Assembly: GCA_019420505.1 (NCBI GenBank)
Contig: JAHZHC010000002.1
Coordinates: 62,001-126,000, forward strand
DNA: 64,000 bases
Origin: Ruminococcus sp.
GTDB taxonomy: Bacteria > Bacillota > Clostridia > Oscillospirales > Ruminococcaceae
Direction: 5' to 3'
Shown piece after piece: positions 24,624-33,918 of the stretch. Numbering within the stretch: the stretch's first letter is position 1; every line of letters begins with the position of its first letter. The position numbers and the translations under genes were made by a program. The notes under the pieces are model-generated. The model was not told where the DNA came from, searched no databases, and saw only the letters and a list, made by a program, of their open reading frames with translations.

Positions 24624-26795
24624 CTATTTTACATTTTGTTGTTTCATAGTAAGAGCTATACGTTTTTTCTTCTGATCAACATTAAGAACCCAAACTTTGA
24701 CAATATCCCCAACTTTAACGGCTTCAAGCGGGTGTTTGATATATCTGTCACAAATCTGAGATATGTGAACCAAACCGTCTTCATGAACTCCTATATCTAC
24801 AAAAGCGCCGAAGTCTATGACGTTTCTGACTGTTCCGACTAATTCCATACCCGGTTTCAGATCTTTGAGTTCCATTATGTCTCCGCTTCTCATTATCGGA
24901 GGCGGTAATTCGTCACGAGGATCTCGGCCGGGTTTCTGCAACTCTTTTACTATATCGGTCATGGTGGGAACACCGACACCGATCTCATCAGCTATTTTTT
25001 GAGAGCCTATTTTTAATATCGTGTCTTCAATTCCCCTTAAGCTTTCCTTGCCTATGCTTCCGTCAATGTCATTAACGGAAAGACCGCATTTCTCAAGAAG
25101 CAATTTAGCAGCATTGTAGGATTCAGGGTGAACTGACGTGTTGTCAAGAGGATTCTTTCCGCCCTGAACTCTTAAGAACCCGGCACATTGTTCAAATGCC
25201 TTTGCGCCCAGCTTCGGTACTTTAAGAAGCTGCTTTCTGTCTTTGAATTCGCCGTTTTCTTCTCTGTATGAAACAATGTTTTTTGCAACCGTTGTATTAA
25301 TACCGGAAATATATGATAAAAGAGAGTGTGAAGCAGTGTTCAGATCAACACCGACGGAGTTTACACAATCTTCGACAACGCCGCTTAACGCTTCGTCCAT
25401 TCTCGCCTTTGGCATATCATGTTGATATTGACCGACACCAACAGCCTTAGGATCTATTTTAACAAGCTCGGCCAAAGGATCCTGTAAACGTCTTGCAATT
25501 GAAACTGCGCTTCTTAACGATACGTCATATTCAGGAAATTCCTGCGCTGCCAGCTTTGATGCAGAGTAAACAGACGCACCGGCTTCAGATACGACCATGT
25601 AGGATACCTTTTGAGGGATCTCTTTAATAAGTTCAGCCACAAAAGCTTCTGATTCACGTGAAGCTGTACCGTTTCCGATGGAAATTGTGGTTACATTGTG
25701 TTTTTCAATCAGTTTTGATAAAATCCTTTTGGCTTCCTGCGTTTTGTTTTGCGGAGGAGTCGGATAAATGACCGTTGTGTCTAAAACCTTTCCTGTCTGA
25801 TCTACAACAGCAATCTTACATCCCGTCCTGTATGCAGGATCAAGCCCAAGTGTACAATGTCCTTTGATAGGCGGTTGCATCAGAAGCTGGCGCAGATTTG
25901 ATGAGAATACCTTTATTGCCCCCTCTTGAGCCTTTTCGGAAAGCTCGCTTCTGATTTCTCTTTCTATGGACGGATAAATAAGACGCTTGTAGCTGTCAAT
26001 GCAAGAGGCTTCAACAAGCATTCCGCATTTGCTGTCATTTATCTTGAATTTAGAAATACATGCTCTCTCTCCCGCTCCTTCCGGAACTTCAACAGAAACC
26101 TTAAGCGCACCTTCCTTTTCTCCTCTGTCCATGGCTAAAATTCTGTGTCCCGCAACCTTTGAAACAGCTTCGGAAAAATCATAATAGTTTTCATATACAG
26201 TTTCAGCGTCCTCATCAGATGCCTTTGAAACTATCCTGCCTATCTGAGAAAAAAGATTTCTCAGATATTTTCTTAAAGCCGCATTGTCCGACACATTTTC
26301 CGCAATAATGTCCATAGCGCCCGCAATAGCCTTTTCCGATGTTTCAATGCCTTTTTCGTCGCTGATGAATCTTTCTGCCTCTGCGTCAGGATTAATTGAT
26401 TCATCCTGTGAAATAATAAGCTCAGCTAACGGTTCAAGACCCTTTTCTCTTGCAATGCTTGCCCTTGTCTTTCTCTTCGGCTTGAAAGGACGATAAATAT
26501 CTTCAACTTCAACAAGAGTAACAGCTTTTTCAATAGCGGCAGCAATCTCATCAGTCATCTTATCCTGTTCTGTAATGGAAGAAACAACTTCAGCCTTTCG
26601 CTTTTCAAGATTTCGCAAATATGTAAGACGATCAAAAATTTCTCTTAAAATCTGATCGTCCAATGATCCTGTCATTTCCTTTCTGTAACGAGCAATAAAA
26701 GGAATTGTCTTGTCATCGTCTATAAGTGAAACAGTGTTGTCAATTTGTTCTTGTCTTAACTTGAATTCTTCTGCAAGTATCTTGTTAATTTCCAT
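24624..26795 (-). CDS. tex: Tex-family S1 RNA-binding protein
   Basis: A 723-residue Tex/YhgF protein that binds nucleic acid through a C-terminal S1 domain. In order it has the Tex N-terminal helical region (FIARYRKEMTGSLDDQILRE), a YqgF/RNase H-like domain (LGLDPAYRTGCKIAVVDQTG near residue 318), a helix-hairpin-helix pair (VGVDLNTASHSLLSYISGI) and the S1 domain (GTVRNVIDFGAFVDIGVHED near 650). Tex has been linked to transcription and stress survival in other bacteria. It begins one base after the YkgJ-like gene stop, which suggests an operon with radC. Confidence 0.95.
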   Translation of the reverse strand: MEINKILAEEFKLRQEQIDNTVSLIDDDKTIPFIARYRKEMTGSLDDQILREIFDRLTYLRNLEKRKAEVVSSITEQDKMTDEIAAAIEKAVTLVEVEDIYRPFKPKRKTRASIAREKGLEPLAELIISQDESINPDAEAERFISDEKGIETSEKAIAGAMDIIAENVSDNAALRKYLRNLFSQIGRIVSKASDEDAETVYENYYDFSEAVSKVAGHRILAMDRGEKEGALKVSVEVPEGAGERACISKFKINDSKCGMLVEASCIDSYKRLIYPSIEREIRSELSEKAQEGAIKVFSSNLRQLLMQPPIKGHCTLGLDPAYRTGCKIAVVDQTGKVLDTTVIYPTPPQNKTQEAKRILSKLIEKHNVTTISIGNGTASRESEAFVAELIKEIPQKVSYMVVSEAGASVYSASKLAAQEFPEYDVSLRSAVSIARRLQDPLAELVKIDPKAVGVGQYQHDMPKARMDEALSGVVEDCVNSVGVDLNTASHSLLSYISGINTTVAKNIVSYREENGEFKDRKQLLKVPKLGAKAFEQCAGFLRVQGGKNPLDNTSVHPESYNAAKLLLEKCGLSVNDIDGSIGKESLRGIEDTILKIGSQKIADEIGVGVPTMTDIVKELQKPGRDPRDELPPPIMRSGDIMELKDLKPGMELVGTVRNVIDFGAFVDIGVHEDGLVHISQICDRYIKHPLEAVKVGDIVKVWVLNVDQKKKRIALTMKQQNVK

Positions 26796-26796
26796 G

Positions 26797-27306
26797 TTAC
26801 TGATCCTTTCCGTCTGTATTTACCGCAAGTATCGGATATCCGTTAATGTAAGGCTTTATAATCTGCGGATTAATTTTGGCTTCATTAAAAATAACCGGAG
26901 CAAGCTCTTCGGCAAATTCGGTTAATTCTTCGAGCGGACGTTTCTTTACAGCAGGACAAACAGGCGATAGGGTTATAACCTTTGTCCCGTTCAGATCCAT
27001 TATGCGAAACGGCCAGATTCTGCAGTCAAATGGCTTTTCGTCCTGCATAATACAGCCTTTGCTCTTGTCCAGCATAGAACAGTAATATAAATCCTCATTT
27101 TTTTCTTTTTTCATATCAAGAATATAATAATTATCATCTTTATTGTGAAATTTCTGATCCGAATTGTATTTTTCAAGGATTTCATCTGCTTTGGATCGTG
27201 TTATAACAGGAGCCTCCCAAATGTCAGAACTGTCAAAACAACAGCAAATACGGCAATTTGCGCATTCTTCTTTTGATAATATTTTATTAAGCAAACTAAT
27301 CACCAT
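26797..27306 (-). CDS. YkgJ-type cysteine cluster protein
   Basis: A 169-residue protein with the YkgJ-family cysteine cluster. Near the N-terminus is ECANCRICCCF; further cysteines lie in YYCSMLDKSKGCI and EKPFDCRIWPF. Such clusters are predicted to bind zinc or iron; function is unknown. It ends one base before the tex start. The start given is the first in-frame codon and is not well supported; an internal start is possible. Confidence 0.85.
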   Translation of the reverse strand: MVISLLNKILSKEECANCRICCCFDSSDIWEAPVITRSKADEILEKYNSDQKFHNKDDNYYILDMKKEKNEDLYYCSMLDKSKGCIMQDEKPFDCRIWPFRIMDLNGTKVITLSPVCPAVKKRPLEELTEFAEELAPVIFNEAKINPQIIKPYINGYPILAVNTDGKDQ

Positions 27307-27373
27307 CCGATTTCAGTATGCTTTAATTTTAACATATTTTATGAAAAAACGCAAGAATAAAAGTCTTTTTAAT

Positions 27374-27817
27374 TTACAAAAAGAAATAGTATATAACTCC
27401 GTAAACAACGCTTGCAAGTATGCCGTAAAGAATGACAGGACCGGAAATAATGAATATCTTTGCTCCAAGCCCTAAAACAAAGCCCTCTGTTTTAAATTCA
27501 ATTGCCGGAGCTACGACAGAGTTTGCAAATCCTGTAATAGGAACAAGAGTACCAGCACCGGCGTGCTTTGCAAGACGGTCATAAAGACCCAAAGCTGTCA
27601 GAAGTGCAGAAAGAAAAACTAAGGTTATCGAAGTCGCCATTCCTGCATTTTTTTCAGAAAGACCAAAAGAAGAATAAAGATTCAGCAATCCCTCTCCAAG
27701 CATACAAATCAATCCACCGATAATAAAAGCTTTCGGTATTGTGACCCACCATTTTGTTCCCCTTGATGCCTCTTTATACATCTCCGAATACTGCGTTTTG
27801 CTTAAATTAATGTCCAT
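27374..27817 (-). CDS. spoVAC: SpoVAC-like membrane protein
   Basis: A 147-residue membrane protein with several hydrophobic segments matching the SpoVAC family (AFIIGGLICMLGEGLLNLY, then AKHAGAGTLVPITGFANSV and the final KIFIISGPVILYGILASVV). SpoVA proteins form a dipicolinate channel in spores. The start is the ATG of MDINLSKTQ with AAAGGGG upstream. Its usual partners spoVAD and spoVAE are not adjacent, so this may be a lone or relocated copy. Confidence 0.85.
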   Translation of the reverse strand: MDINLSKTQYSEMYKEASRGTKWWVTIPKAFIIGGLICMLGEGLLNLYSSFGLSEKNAGMATSITLVFLSALLTALGLYDRLAKHAGAGTLVPITGFANSVVAPAIEFKTEGFVLGLGAKIFIISGPVILYGILASVVYGVIYYFFL

Positions 27818-27878
27818 TTTGCATACCCCTTTCATTGATTTGTTTATATCTATTATCCGCATAAACTTATCAGATATG

Positions 27879-27916
27879 CAAAAAAGACCGCCGCATAAAA
27901 AAACACAGCAGTCTTG
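27879..27916 (-). terminator. Terminator after the GH26 gene
   Basis: On the minus strand AAGACTGCTG pairs with CGGCGGTCTT (two wobbles) and is followed by a T tract. It serves the GH26 gene. Confidence 0.7.
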
Positions 27917-27935
27917 TTTTGTTATAATATCTTGT

Positions 27936-29567
27936 CTATTCTTCAGAATTGCTTTTTTCTGTTAAATTTTTCGGAAGCTTGTCTTTCGTTATTACCAGAT
28001 TGTTGTTGTAAATCCTTTTAAGCTGTTCGGATGTGTTGTATTCTTCTGAGAGATTACCTTGTTCATCAATAAGATAATTTCCTCCCCATTGTCCGATATA
28101 GGACCATAAAGCGTTTTCTTCCGCTATTGCATTAATGTCGGGAAAGCTTCCGCATTCGCTTATTGCAGCAGGCTTTGATTTGCATATTTTTGTGAGAAAC
28201 ATTAAAGTATTTATCTGACCGGAGCCGGAATCCTTGTCATAAATGTCAGCTGAAATGATATCGCATTGTCCGTCCCCGACATACCAATCAGCATTCTGTG
28301 CACTCCAGACCCAAATGAGATTGTTAAGCTTGTGATATTTTGTCTGACGGTCATATAACAGCTTCCAAAGCCATTTGTATGACGCCTGATCTCTGCCCCA
28401 CCAGAAATATCCGTTGCTTGCCTCCTGAATAGGACGCCATATAACAGCAATCCCATTGTCCTGTAAAATTTTAAGCTGTGCGGATATCCGATCAATATCC
28501 TTTATAATATAAGCACATTCATCTGAAATCTTTTTTTCTTTATGAAGCTTTTCTATTTGTTTGCCTGAAAGCTGAGCAATGTTTTCCTTTGTGACAGCAT
28601 CAGAAAGATTAAAATCAGTCTTGTCAGCATAATATTCACCGCTTCCCGAAGGATCCGTCCAGTGCCACATATACCCGACTATTCCGCCGGATTTATGCCA
28701 TTCAACAGCATATTCAATCTCATTTTCGGCAGAAATGTTTTCGTCTTCAGTAAAAGGCATCAGATCTCCGAATCTGATTGCAGGATATTTTCCTGTAGCT
28801 TCAAAAATCTTGTCTGTCTCAGTATGTGTTCCCACAGTGTCATATTGTCCGAGAATTATTTTTTTGCCGTAATTTTCGCATAGATATTTATATAAGGCTT
28901 TTGTATTTTCATCAGCATTTTTGTTTGAAAGCTGTGTTGAAGGCGTTACTTCAGATACAATACTGTTTTTCGTTGACGTAATTCTGATGAAATCTGCGTC
29001 GATAATTTCATCGGATATAATAGTGACAACAGCACTACCCTTTTTTATGTATATGTTGTTGAGTAGAAATGTTTCAAAAGCTTTTCCGCCGCTAAAAGAC
29101 ATTTCTCCGATTATTTCACCGTTGACTGCGATCCTGCCCGTTGCCGCCTTGTCGCAGGCTGCCGTAACAGCAATGTCGTAAAATTGTGAATCGCTTAATT
29201 CAAAAGAAACATTCCACTTGTTTTCATTTCCGTTGAAACTTGTTACATAGCCTTTTCCTTTGTATCCTTTTCGTTTCTTTTCAGTTTTAGCGCCGCCTGT
29301 AATAATTCCATCTTCTGCTTGAATGGTTTTATCATATTTAACATACTTGATTTGCTGAAGATTAATAATTTCTTCTTCCGTATTTTCCGTATCTGAAAAA
29401 GCGTCATCTGAGTCCTTGGAATTAATGTCAATCGTTTCAGTCGATTCGGGGCTATGCTCCGAATAATTGTCTTTAAGGTCTTTCTTTTCGGAAATGGAGT
29501 TTCCGCAGCCCGCTGCGCTTAAAAGAAATAATGCGCAAATAAAGGCAAGAATCTTTTTTAACATCAT
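27936..29567 (-). CDS. Lipoprotein GH26 beta-mannanase with a CBM35-like domain
   Basis: A 543-residue secreted lipoprotein (lipobox LLSAAGC). After an acidic linker comes a beta-sandwich module resembling CBM35/CBM6 (QAEDGIITGGAKT near residues 85-97). The GH26 catalytic domain starts near residue 220 with KKIILGQYDTVGTH. The acid/base glutamate is E382 in RPIQEASNGYFWWG and the nucleophile is E471 in AISECGSFPD. GH26 enzymes mostly cut beta-mannan. The start is set at 29567, with GGAAAGGA 12 bases upstream; the earlier in-frame ATG lies against the RBS. It could act with the GH5 mannanase at 62 kb. Confidence 0.9.
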   Translation of the reverse strand: MMLKKILAFICALFLLSAAGCGNSISEKKDLKDNYSEHSPESTETIDINSKDSDDAFSDTENTEEEIINLQQIKYVKYDKTIQAEDGIITGGAKTEKKRKGYKGKGYVTSFNGNENKWNVSFELSDSQFYDIAVTAACDKAATGRIAVNGEIIGEMSFSGGKAFETFLLNNIYIKKGSAVVTIISDEIIDADFIRITSTKNSIVSEVTPSTQLSNKNADENTKALYKYLCENYGKKIILGQYDTVGTHTETDKIFEATGKYPAIRFGDLMPFTEDENISAENEIEYAVEWHKSGGIVGYMWHWTDPSGSGEYYADKTDFNLSDAVTKENIAQLSGKQIEKLHKEKKISDECAYIIKDIDRISAQLKILQDNGIAVIWRPIQEASNGYFWWGRDQASYKWLWKLLYDRQTKYHKLNNLIWVWSAQNADWYVGDGQCDIISADIYDKDSGSGQINTLMFLTKICKSKPAAISECGSFPDINAIAEENALWSYIGQWGGNYLIDEQGNLSEEYNTSEQLKRIYNNNLVITKDKLPKNLTEKSNSEE

Positions 29568-29599
29568 AACTTCAGCCATTCCTTTCCGATTTGCTTCCT

Positions 29600-30532
29600 T
29601 TATTCGTTTTCAAATAAAGGAGTTGAAAAATATCTTTCCGCAGTGTCGGGAAGTACAGTTACAACCGTCTTTCCCTTTCCCAGTTTTTTAGCCAGCTTTT
29701 TAGCTGCCGCAACATTCGTACCTCCTGAAATGCCGCACATAATTCCCTCAAGTCTGGCAAGGTCTTTTGCAGTTTCGATCGCTTCATCATCGCTAACTAT
29801 ATATATGTCATCGTATATGTCCAGATTAAGGTTTTTAGGAATCACACCGTCACCAATACCCATCTGAAGATGAGTTCCCACAGTACCGCCTGCAAGAATA
29901 GCAGCGTTTTCCGGTTCAACAGCCCAGATTTCGATCTGAGGATTTTGTGCCTTCAGAACCTCGCCGATACCGCTGATAGTTCCTCCCGTTCCGATTCCGG
30001 AACAGAATCCGTCAATAGGTCCCTCAACCTGTTCCATTATCTCCAATCCCGTGTGATGCTTGTGAGCCCTCGGATTAGCCGGATTTTCAAATTGCTGAGG
30101 AACAAAAACATTCGGGTTTTCCTCTGCCATTTTTAAAGCCGTGTCCATGCATTCTTTAATACAATCACCAATATTGCCGTGATCATGCATAAGCCTTACC
30201 TCAGCTCCATAGTGAGAAATTAGCTTTCGGCGTTCTTCACTTACTGAGTCAGGCATAATGATGATTACTTTATATCCTTTAACTGCCCCGATAAGTGCAA
30301 GACCGATTCCCTGATTGCCGCTGGTAGGCTCAACGATAATAGTATCTTTATTTATAAGTCCTTTGTTTTCAGCGTCATTTATCATTTCTAAAGCCGTGCG
30401 GGTCTTAATTGAACCGCCAACATTCAGGCCTTCAAATTTTACAATAATCTGTGCGGAATCTTCATCTGACATTCTGTTTAATCTGACCATGGGCGTGTGT
30501 CCAACCACGTCAAGTATGTTGTTATGTATCAT
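29600..30532 (-). CDS. cysK: Cysteine synthase A
   Basis: A 310-residue PLP enzyme that makes cysteine from O-acetylserine and sulfide. PLP lysine is in GGSIKTRTA near residue 43 and the substrate loop EPTSGNQGIGLALI near 68. The phosphate-binding SGIGTGGTISG is near 173-185. Length is typical of CysK. It lies 32 bases upstream of the GH26 gene on the same strand, but no functional link is evident. I see no T-box or riboswitch in the 84 bases before it. Confidence 0.95.
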   Translation of the reverse strand: MIHNNILDVVGHTPMVRLNRMSDEDSAQIIVKFEGLNVGGSIKTRTALEMINDAENKGLINKDTIIVEPTSGNQGIGLALIGAVKGYKVIIIMPDSVSEERRKLISHYGAEVRLMHDHGNIGDCIKECMDTALKMAEENPNVFVPQQFENPANPRAHKHHTGLEIMEQVEGPIDGFCSGIGTGGTISGIGEVLKAQNPQIEIWAVEPENAAILAGGTVGTHLQMGIGDGVIPKNLNLDIYDDIYIVSDDEAIETAKDLARLEGIMCGISGGTNVAAAKKLAKKLGKGKTVVTVLPDTAERYFSTPLFENE

Positions 30533-30616
30533 AAAAAAGCCTCCGTAAAAACTTGTGTAAATTTATTTGTATTATTAAAATTATACCATATTTTTTACTT
30601 TAATGCAACAATACAT

Positions 30617-31270
30617 TCACTCCCTTAATCTGTGTTCAATGCGGCTTCTTAAATTACGGGTAAAAAATTTTACTGTGATTCCTGTGAATAAGGCTGAAAT
30701 AACAGTTCCTTCCCTTGTGCCGACAACAGAAAGATCGAAGAATATAAGAGATAGTATAATAGAAAGAACAACGCAGATTATGTCAAAAGCAATCTTAACG
30801 TTTCCGAAATTTCTTTTGGTTATATCAGAAACAGCCTTGACAAATGCTTCTCCTGAGTTCATAATTACGTTTGCAATTACAGAAAGGGATATTCCGAATC
30901 CAAGTATGATAATCCCGACAATTACCATCATCAGCCGTAAAGGATAAAAATCCGCAGGAATAAAGGAAACGCACCATAATCCGAAATCGGTAAAATATCC
31001 GAAAAGAAAGGATAGCGGTATCTGTAACAGCTGAATAAGCTGAAAGTCTTTTTTAAGAATAACTATTTGACCTAAAATCAAAATACAGTTCCAGATAATC
31101 AGCCATGTTCCCATAGTCAGAAATGAAAATTTATAGCTCATTATATTTGCAACAGATGATATGGGAGAAACCCCAAGCTCACCATGCTTTGTAAAAGCAA
31201 CTCCCAACGCTGAAAAGAATAAGCTTATTATGAATAATGCATATCTCTTGAAAATCTCTTTTTTTGTCAT
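30617..31270 (-). CDS. YczE/YitT-like membrane protein
   Basis: A 217-residue protein with about five transmembrane helices. The start GVAFTKHGELGVSPISSVAN and the later GFGISLSVIANVIMNSGEAF segments match the YczE/YyaS/YitT-type membrane family, whose function is unknown. It is flanked by cysK (84 bases downstream) and the hisC terminator upstream, so it probably has its own transcript. Confidence 0.8.
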   Translation of the reverse strand: MTKKEIFKRYALFIISLFFSALGVAFTKHGELGVSPISSVANIMSYKFSFLTMGTWLIIWNCILILGQIVILKKDFQLIQLLQIPLSFLFGYFTDFGLWCVSFIPADFYPLRLMMVIVGIIILGFGISLSVIANVIMNSGEAFVKAVSDITKRNFGNVKIAFDIICVVLSIILSLIFFDLSVVGTREGTVISALFTGITVKFFTRNLRSRIEHRLRE

Positions 31271-31314
31271 AAAATCCTCTTATAATTCTTTGCTTTAATA
31301 CCGATAAATTTATA

Positions 31315-31339
31315 AAGCCTGCCGCATAACAGCAGGCTT
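31315..31339 (-). terminator. Terminator after hisC
   Basis: 8-bp stem AAGCCTGC with GCAGGCTT and a 9-base loop. On the minus strand it follows the hisC stop and is followed by an AT-rich tail. Confidence 0.7.
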
Positions 31340-31347
31340 GTGTTCAG

Positions 31348-32412
31348 TTATTTTTCTGAATATTCCTTGACCGCTGCTAAAAAAGCGTCCATCTCTTCAT
31401 CTGTTCCGATAGTAATACGCAAATAATTTTCAATTCTCGGCTTGTCAAAATATCTGATAAATATTTTTCTGCTTTTTAAATATTCAAAAATATCCTTTGC
31501 ACTATGCTCAGAGTGGGAAACAAATAAAAAGTTAGTGCTGCTGTCTAAAACCTTAAAGCCTAAGGACCGGAGAGAATCTGCCGTCCTTTCACGGGTGGCA
31601 ATGATCTTTGAAACAGTATCCCTAAAATATTTCTTGTCCTGAATAGATGCAATACCTGTCTGAATAGCAATGCTGTCCATGGGGTAAGAGTTGTATGAAT
31701 CCTTTACAGCGTCCATGTATGAAATAAGATATGGATTTGCAAAAGCCGCAGCAACACGCATTCCGGCTAAGGATCTCGACTTGGAAAACGTCTGGGTAAC
31801 AACTAAATTGTCATATTTGTCTATCAGTTCAACCGCCGAGTATTCGCCGAAGTCTGCATATGCTTCGTCTATTATGACTATACAGTCCCTGTTGTGCTCA
31901 AGCAAATCGATGATAAAATCCCTGCCCTCTCCGATAGAGGTAGGGGCATTTGGATTAGGTATAACCACACCGCCGTTTGTTTCATAATAATCCTTTGCAT
32001 TAATTCTGAAATTATCGTCAACAGCATAAATCCTTGCAGGTATCTTTAAAAGCTCGCACCAGACAGGATAAAAGGAGTATGTAATATCAGGATATGCAAT
32101 AGGCAGGTCAGAGTTGAAAAATGCTCTGAAAGCCGTTGCCAGAACATCATCCGACCCGTTTCCCGTAAATACGTTTTCTTTTTTTATTCCATAATATTCT
32201 GCAATAGCTTTTCTTAACGGACCTGCGTCAATAGATGGGTATTTTTTCAAATCACCGAAGCTGAATTTGTCCAGAACCTTTCTTACCTCCGGAGAGGGCG
32301 GATAAGGATTTTCGTTGGCGTTCAGCTTGATAATATCATCAAATTCCGGCTGTTCTCCCGCAACATATGGTTCTATTTTTATCAGATTTTTCTGCCATGG
32401 TCTTTCGTTCAT
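31348..32412 (-). CDS. hisC: Histidinol-phosphate aminotransferase
   Basis: A 354-residue class-I/II aminotransferase that converts imidazole acetol phosphate to histidinol phosphate. Conserved features are LNANENPYPPSPEV, NVFTGNGSDDVLATAFRAF, VIPNPNAPTS, IIDEAYADFG near residue 178 and the PLP lysine in TQTFSKSRSLAGMR near 210. It stands apart from other his genes. rmuC lies 17 bases upstream on the same strand. Confidence 0.93.
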   Translation of the reverse strand: MNERPWQKNLIKIEPYVAGEQPEFDDIIKLNANENPYPPSPEVRKVLDKFSFGDLKKYPSIDAGPLRKAIAEYYGIKKENVFTGNGSDDVLATAFRAFFNSDLPIAYPDITYSFYPVWCELLKIPARIYAVDDNFRINAKDYYETNGGVVIPNPNAPTSIGEGRDFIIDLLEHNRDCIVIIDEAYADFGEYSAVELIDKYDNLVVTQTFSKSRSLAGMRVAAAFANPYLISYMDAVKDSYNSYPMDSIAIQTGIASIQDKKYFRDTVSKIIATRERTADSLRSLGFKVLDSSTNFLFVSHSEHSAKDIFEYLKSRKIFIRYFDKPRIENYLRITIGTDEEMDAFLAAVKEYSEK

Positions 32413-32429
32413 ATCTTCTGTCCTTTCAT

Positions 32430-33761
32430 CTATTCTTCCGTGTCTATAAGCTTTATGGACATATCAGTGTCAAGGCTTTCTACGTCCCTTAGCTTTCTGT
32501 TGATCTGCCTTGTCCTTACACCCACCAGCTTGTCAAGATCCTCATCAACTTTTCTTATTCTGTCCTTAGCAGAGTTTAATACCTTTTCAAATGTGGTGAA
32601 TTCAGTCTTTACCGCACCAAGAACCTGCCATACCTCGCTGCTTCTTTTTTGAATAGCAAGTGTCTTGAAGCCCATCTGAAGAGAATTGAGCATAGCCGCC
32701 ATAGTTGACGGCCCTGCAATATTTATCTTGTATTCGTTCTGTAAAATCTCAACAAGTCCGTGATTTACAACCTCTGCATAAAGGCCCTCAAATGGCAGGA
32801 ACATTACTGCAAAATTAGTGGTATAAGGCGGTGCAATATATTTTTCCTTAATGTCCTTAGCACACTTTTTGATTATTGCCTCAAGATTTTTATAAGCGGC
32901 CTTAACTGCTTCCGCAGAGCCTGATTCATATGCGTCCTGAAGCGCCGCATAAGTATCTCCCGGAAACTTTGAGTCAATAGGCAGATATACGTGTTCGCCG
33001 TCAGTGCCGCCGGGAAGCTTAACAGCAAATTCAACCCTGTTTGCACTGCCCGGAATAGTGGGAACCTCGGTGTCATATTGTTCAGGGGTGAGAATTTCCT
33101 GCAAAATAGCCCCAAGCTGAATTTCTCCCAAAATTCCTCTTGTTTTAACATTTGAAAGAACCTTTTTCAAGTCCCCTACGCCTGTGGCAAGATTCTGCAT
33201 TTCGCCTAAACCCTTGTATACTTCTTCAAGCCGCTCGCTGACCATCTTAAATGATTGATTCATCTTGTCCTCTAAGGTTTTCTGAAGCTTTTCATCAACA
33301 GTAGTTCTGATCTGGTCAAGCTTTTTGTTGTTGTCCTCCTGAATATAGTTAAGCTGTTTTGAAATAGTACCCCTCATCGCCTCTAATTTCTGTTCGTTGT
33401 TAGATTCGAGAGTCTTAAAACGGTTTTCAAGGGTTTTCATTTGTGAAGTAACAGCCTCTCCCGATGCCTGCTGTTTATCCGTAATTCTCTTGTCCATGTC
33501 CTCAAGGCGGGATATCTGTGCAGAGAAGGCGCTTTTTTGATTTTCTATAAGCATTTCACCTAAACTCTTTACAGAATTCTGAATATTTAAATTGATTTCC
33601 TGTCGCTGTTCTCTTTCATGAACAGCATTTTCCGAACGAATTTTTTCAAGCTGTTCATACAGATCTTTGTATGAATCATCTCTTTTATTTGAAGATTTAA
33701 TTAAAAGTACCGTAAGCAAACCGATTATTATGATCGTACATATTAATATTGCAATATCCAT
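32430..33761 (-). CDS. rmuC: DNA recombination protein RmuC
   Basis: A 443-residue RmuC homologue. It has an N-terminal hydrophobic anchor (MDIAILICTIIIIGLLTVLL), a long coiled coil (about residues 30-200) and the conserved nuclease-like domain with LPGGTDGEHVYLPIDSKFPG and AVMFLPFEGLYAEV. RmuC limits inversions and has a PD-(D/E)XK-like fold. The start is the ATG at 33761, with GGGAG 5-7 bases upstream; it leaves a normal anchor at the very N-terminus. It diverges from recG. Confidence 0.93.
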   Translation of the reverse strand: MDIAILICTIIIIGLLTVLLIKSSNKRDDSYKDLYEQLEKIRSENAVHEREQRQEINLNIQNSVKSLGEMLIENQKSAFSAQISRLEDMDKRITDKQQASGEAVTSQMKTLENRFKTLESNNEQKLEAMRGTISKQLNYIQEDNNKKLDQIRTTVDEKLQKTLEDKMNQSFKMVSERLEEVYKGLGEMQNLATGVGDLKKVLSNVKTRGILGEIQLGAILQEILTPEQYDTEVPTIPGSANRVEFAVKLPGGTDGEHVYLPIDSKFPGDTYAALQDAYESGSAEAVKAAYKNLEAIIKKCAKDIKEKYIAPPYTTNFAVMFLPFEGLYAEVVNHGLVEILQNEYKINIAGPSTMAAMLNSLQMGFKTLAIQKRSSEVWQVLGAVKTEFTTFEKVLNSAKDRIRKVDEDLDKLVGVRTRQINRKLRDVESLDTDMSIKLIDTEE

Positions 33762-33918
33762 TTTAACATCTCCCGAAAATAAATCATAAACCATTATATC
33801 ATATGTTGAGATTTTCCGCAAGCAAAAAACATAGCGGCAGATTAATCTACTTGAAAAAATTGCTTAAATATGATATCATTAAATATATTAATGTGTGATT
33901 CGGAAAGGAGGTTTAAAT

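Noticed and set aside
28211..28495. 94-codon frame inside the GH26 gene, and many similar frames inside other genes
   Set aside because: They are out-of-frame shadows of strongly supported genes.
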